Assembly (NCBI GenBank): GCA_038501195.1 | Contig: JBBPUQ010000003.1 | Coordinates: 5,858,501-5,922,500 of the forward strand | Direction: 5' to 3' | Length of the DNA: 64,000 nt | Source of the DNA: Nemania diffusa | Lineage: Eukaryota; Ascomycota; Sordariomycetes; Xylariales; Xylariaceae | In this document: positions 60,296 through 64,000 of the stretch, one piece after another | Position numbering within the stretch: position 1 is the stretch's first letter | How the letters are laid out: every line of letters begins with the position of its first letter | The notes under the pieces: generated by a model | Seen by the model: only the letters and a program-made list of their open reading frames with translations | The model's database searches: none | What the model was told of the DNA's origin: nothing | Program-made: the position numbers and the translations under genes

Positions 60296-62605
60296 ATGAC
60301 GACAACTGAGGCGCGTGAGGCCTATGTGGCCGACACGGCCATCCCCTCCCCTACCGAGGAGAAGATCGACGACAAGTATGACGATGTCAAGGTTGATGAG
60401 AAGGAGCTCGAGGAGGAGCTAGACCTCTACGTCCCTCTCAAAATGGACCCCAATCTGCCCTACGAGGCAAACCCGTTGACGGTTCGTGCCGTGATCGTTG
60501 GTATCGCGCTCGGTGCCCTCGTCAACGCCTCGAATCTGTATCTCGGTAGGTACCCATCATATGAATGCACCGCAGAAGAGCGAGCCCTACTGGGCTATGT
60601 TCGTTTGTCAAGTACCCAAGGCTGATTTCCATAATTAGGTCTCAAAACTGGATTCACCTTCTCGGCTAACATCTTCGGATCCATCTTCGGTTACGGTATC
60701 GTCAAGCTCTTGTCGAGGAGCTGTCACAACTGGCCCATTCTGGGCGGCACATTCGGTCCCCAGGAGAACTCCATCATTCAGGCCGCTGCCACCGGAGCTG
60801 GTGGTATTGCCGGTATCTTCGTCGCCGGTATTCCCGCCATCTATCGGCTCGGCGCCATCGAGGGTACACCCCAGCAGAACTTTGGTCCTCTCATCACCAT
60901 CACCCTTGTGTGCTCTTTCTTTGGTCTGTTCTTCGTCACACCCCTCCGCAAGTTCTTCATCATCCGCGTGGCTCGTGAACTGAAGCTGCTCTTCCCTACC
61001 CCCACCGCTGTGGCTCTTACTATCCGATCGATGCACGCTGGTGCCGCCGGTGCTCGTGAGGCTATCAGCAAGCTCAAGGCCCTCGCCCTTGCCTTCACCG
61101 TTTCTCTCATCCAGCGTGTTGCCTCCTACTATGCCATTGGTATTCTCTACGATTGGCATCCGTTCACCTGGATCCACATCTGGAGCAAGGGCACGAGCTG
61201 GGCATTGAACATCGAGTCTTGGGGTTGGTACTGGGAGTGGACACCCGCCTTCATCGGCAGCGGTATCCTGATCGGCATGAACGCGGCCATCTCCCTGTTC
61301 GCTGGTGCCGTTCTGGCCTGGGGTATCATTGGTCCCACACTTGTCCATTACGGCGAGTGCATCGGTATACAGCTATACCCCGATGACCCGTACTGGGACT
61401 CTCTCTACACCTTCGCGTCGCTTAAGAACCTCGGCAAGCAGAAGCCCAGCCCGCGATACTGGCTTCTATGGCCCGGTGTCCTCATCATGGTGGCGACCTC
61501 CATTGCTGAACTACTGGTCCAGTACAAGGTGCTCGGACACGCAGGTATGTCCGCCTGGAAGGGCCTGTCCAGTGGCCTCAATGACCTCTCCATCAAGGTG
61601 TCTGGCAAGCCCTCTCCTTTCTTCGAGCGCCAGGCCTCCAAGTACGCAGATGATCCCAACATGGTTGCCGACTCTGCTCGCCCCGAGGACCAGGTCCCGA
61701 TGTGGCAGTGGATGCTCGGTCTCGTCCTCAGTATCGTAGTAGGCATCATCGTCTTCGAATACCAGTGGGGCATGAACCCTGGCCTGACCATTCTGGCCTG
61801 CCTGCTCGGTTTCCTGTTCTCGTTCCTGGCCATCCAAATCGGTGCCGTTACCGATCAGACCCCTCTCACGGCTGCCTCCAAGGCCAGTCAGCTCGTCTTC
61901 GGTGCCGCCACGGCCGGCAAGGGCTACGCGATCATCGATGCCCAGCGAATCAACCTTGTCGCCGGTGGTCTCGCTTCGGGTGCTGCTGACGTCGGTAGCT
62001 CCCTGACATCTGATTTCCGTACCGGTTTCCTCCTCGGCACACCCCCGAACAAGCAGTGGTACGCCCAGGCTATGGGCACGCTCATCAGCGTGTTCCTCGC
62101 CCCCGGCCTCTTCGTCCTCTTCACAACCGCCTACCCCTGCATTCTCAACGGCGACGAGAAGTGCGCGTTCGGCGTCCCCTCGGTGGCCGCCTGGGCCGCC
62201 GTCGCACAGGCCGTCACAGACCCGTCGGTCCACATCCCCTGGACCTCGGGCATCTTCTCCATCGTCATGGCCATCGTCGTCGTGGCGCAGGTCGTGGTCC
62301 GCCACTTCTACCTCGTGGGCGAGCGCGAGTGGGTGCGCGAGTACCTGCCCAACTGGGGCGCCATCGCGCTGTCGTTCGTGCTGCCGAGCCCCGTGTTCAC
62401 GACGGCGTCGCTCTTCGGCGCCCTCGTCGCGTTCGCGTGGCGCAAGTGGAAGCTGTCGTCGTTCGAGCTCTACGGCTACGCCGTGGCCGCGGGCTTCATC
62501 GCCGGCGAGGGTCTGGGTGGCGTTATTGGCGCCGTCCTGCAAATCGCTGGCGTCTCGGGTGATATCTTGGGCACGAACGCCGGCTGCCCTGCTAACTCTT
62601 GTTAA
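60296..62605 (+). CDS. OPT superfamily transporter (YSL/YGL114W-like)
   Basis: Predicted proton-coupled uptake of small peptides or metal chelates across a membrane. Model join(60296..60545, 60639..62605), 738 aa; the intron GTAGGT...ATTAG restores [19 protein letters not shown], a hallmark of this superfamily (N.YLGL..G...). The cytosolic N-terminus is acidic. About fourteen hydrophobic segments follow, with further family signatures [17 protein letters not shown], the [15 protein letters not shown] loop, [32 protein letters not shown] and the [16 protein letters not shown] region. Overall pattern and length resemble the yellow-stripe-like / YGL114W branch more than the classical oligopeptide branch; substrate is not predictable by eye. 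Start chosen at the first in-frame ATG (CAGCCATGACG), giving [13 protein letters not shown]. Strong GC and codon bias suggests good expression. Confidence 0.93.
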
Positions 62606-64000
62606 GCTGGTCGGCCCGAGGGGTGGTCGTGGATAGACGAGGAGACGAGGAATGCTATACCCCTGTTACGGTGAACGATGTAATGTTGTAGTCCATATAC
62701 TAGATACCACCTCTCCTAATAGAGACATTGTCATGTTGAACACCGTTTTATCTTCTATGCAATTGTGTACCGATGTCGTGAGTGATGGAGAGGAGACATG
62801 ATAGAAGATGCCATCCTCGGGGGCGAGATGGGGAGATAGGGTGATGAAGAGAGGATGGAAGAACCTCTCGCACTCATGCTGACTTGCCAAGAACCCCCCC
62901 TCATCCTCGCATGTGTGTAACTGTCTGGAGATAGGTATATGTATGTCTGCGGCCTCGCATGGACAAATATCTCCAAGTTACTGGCAGGGTGAAAAGCTTC
63001 AGAAGGAAGCGAGGGACAGCTCGATAGATTCGGCATCATCAGGTAGCTGGTTGGATTTGTTTCTTGAGGTTCAATATTAATAGAAACAAAGAGTTTTAGT
63101 TGGGGAAGTGCATGAGTTCATTTCACGTGATGGGATGTCGAGCGTCGCATTAATCCTTCGCAGCCTGCCTACGAAAGTACATGAGGCATGTAGTATTGCT
63201 GCTTGTCTGGGTAAGAGGTCGTAAAGCACGATCCCCAGATATATTATGTTAGTGGGGATCAAAGAAAAAAAAATATATGAAGGTTCGTTGTTGTTAGCAA
63301 TGATTACAGGAGATAGTCGGAATATGAGATTTCCATACGTAAATTGTCAGCAAAGATGAAGATCTTATTCCGATGGTAACATGGGTGCCTGAACCAAACT
63401 AGAGGAGTTTGTGTTTAATTCCGAGGCCGTGGTTGATTGTGCTTGATGAGGAATATTGCCTAATCGGGAAATTAGCGCACCTACTTCCGCTAAGATCAAT
63501 CACCTCTGTGGCTGTGCTTTATAGGTACTTTAGGTAGGTACTGCTCCCCTCAGCAAGTGTTAAGATCTAAGATCTAGGTGTAGGCTCCTGTACGGCTATA
63601 GCCAACCATTCCTAATATAACATCCTTTTCCCTGTAGAATTCTTTCTAATGTGTGCGTGGCCTTTATTTAATCTACAGCTGTAAGCGGGTACCGCCCTCC
63701 TCACGGGTGGTAACCGGAATGATCCACCTTGGGGGTGCGTCACCATCTATATAGATTCATCTATTTAGAGCCCTTAGAGGCTTCTATCAGGTGAACAAGA
63801 AAGTTCTAAAGTATATTTGAAAATGATTAGTTCATTGCTATTTAACTAGCTGAGAGAGATACTAGTTATACCAGTCTAGGTAGACCAGTAAGCGATTAAA
63901 GCTAACTATCTACTAGCTACCTAAGGTTGTCAACTCCACCAGATCTAAGTTTTCGATTAATAGCTGTATGGTTTTTTGATGCCTCTTTCCTACAGCCCGT
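62606..64000. other. right-edge non-coding flank
   Basis: 3' flank of the OPT gene. An A-run lies at about 63262-63274. From about 63640 the sequence becomes AT-rich with a short imperfect GGTACCGCCC / GGGTGGTAACC hairpin near 63690-63716; I cannot assign it to a known element. No supported gene. Confidence 0.45.

Noticed and set aside
60635..62542. Minus-strand open frames antisense to the OPT transporter
   Set aside because: Mirror of codon bias in the transporter exon; low-complexity Gly/Asp/Glu sequence.
63640..64000. AT-rich right edge with a small hairpin, suspected retrotransposon remnant
   Set aside because: No long terminal repeat partner, coding trace or target duplication visible within the window; cannot be supported.

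Overview
The window is nuclear DNA from a filamentous ascomycete (Pezizomycotina, most likely a sordariomycete). The reasons are: genes with several short GT-AG introns carrying CTAAC/CTGAC-like branch sites; typical ascomycete families (FunK1 kinase, NACHT-WD40 NLR, Crh-type GPI-anchored GH16, secreted lactonase-fold propeller); long gene-poor spacers rich in TACC/TAGG and GTAC motifs; and no bacterial operon structure. I saw no tRNA, rRNA or CRISPR array. Species cannot be named from the sequence alone.

Layout, left to right. 0.26-2.94 kb (-): dihydroxy-acid dehydratase in nine exons, two of them microexons of 5 and 8 nt. 4.03-5.23 kb (-): secreted lactonase-like beta-propeller. 7.89-9.38 kb (-): Crh-type GPI-anchored cell-wall transglycosylase. 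10.39-10.58 kb: a 198-bp MITE with 51-bp terminal inverted repeats and a TA duplication. 12.56-17.80 kb (-): a NACHT-WD40 NLR-type gene whose NACHT and WD40 halves share one frame but are separated by a single TAG. 18.17-19.97 kb (-): a Nudix-fold protein with a degenerate Nudix box and an apparent +1 shift at a C8 run. 21.66-23.23 kb (-): a two-SANT/Myb protein with a long Gln/His-rich head. 29.18-29.81 kb (-): ribosomal protein uL15. 35.37-36.47 kb (+): a Myb-like regulator. 41.97-43.49 kb (+): an uncharacterised fungal protein with an overlapping upstream ORF. 44.07-44.84 kb (-) and 45.43-47.05 kb (+): a divergent pair, OHCU decarboxylase (urate breakdown) and Prp19 (spliceosome-associated U-box E3). 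49.02-50.88 kb (+): an acidic RING protein with three SUMO-interaction-like motifs. 52.64-54.93 kb (+): a FunK1 kinase broken by a frameshift. 60.30-62.61 kb (+): an OPT-family transporter.

The genes do not form one pathway. Housekeeping genes (uL15, Prp19, OHCU decarboxylase, OPT, Crh) are interspersed with accessory loci typical of variable fungal regions: the interrupted NLR beside the odd Nudix gene, the frameshifted FunK1 kinase and the MITE. Four gene-free spacers of roughly 5.4-5.9 kb are a notable feature.

The observations most worth following are the tandem microexons that encode an iron-sulfur ligand motif in the dehydratase, the NLR stop codon that also looks like a splice acceptor, the TA-flanked MITE, the degenerate Nudix box next to an NLR, and the RING/SIM protein. 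Exon boundaries come from splice consensus and protein-family continuity read by eye and have not been tested against transcripts.
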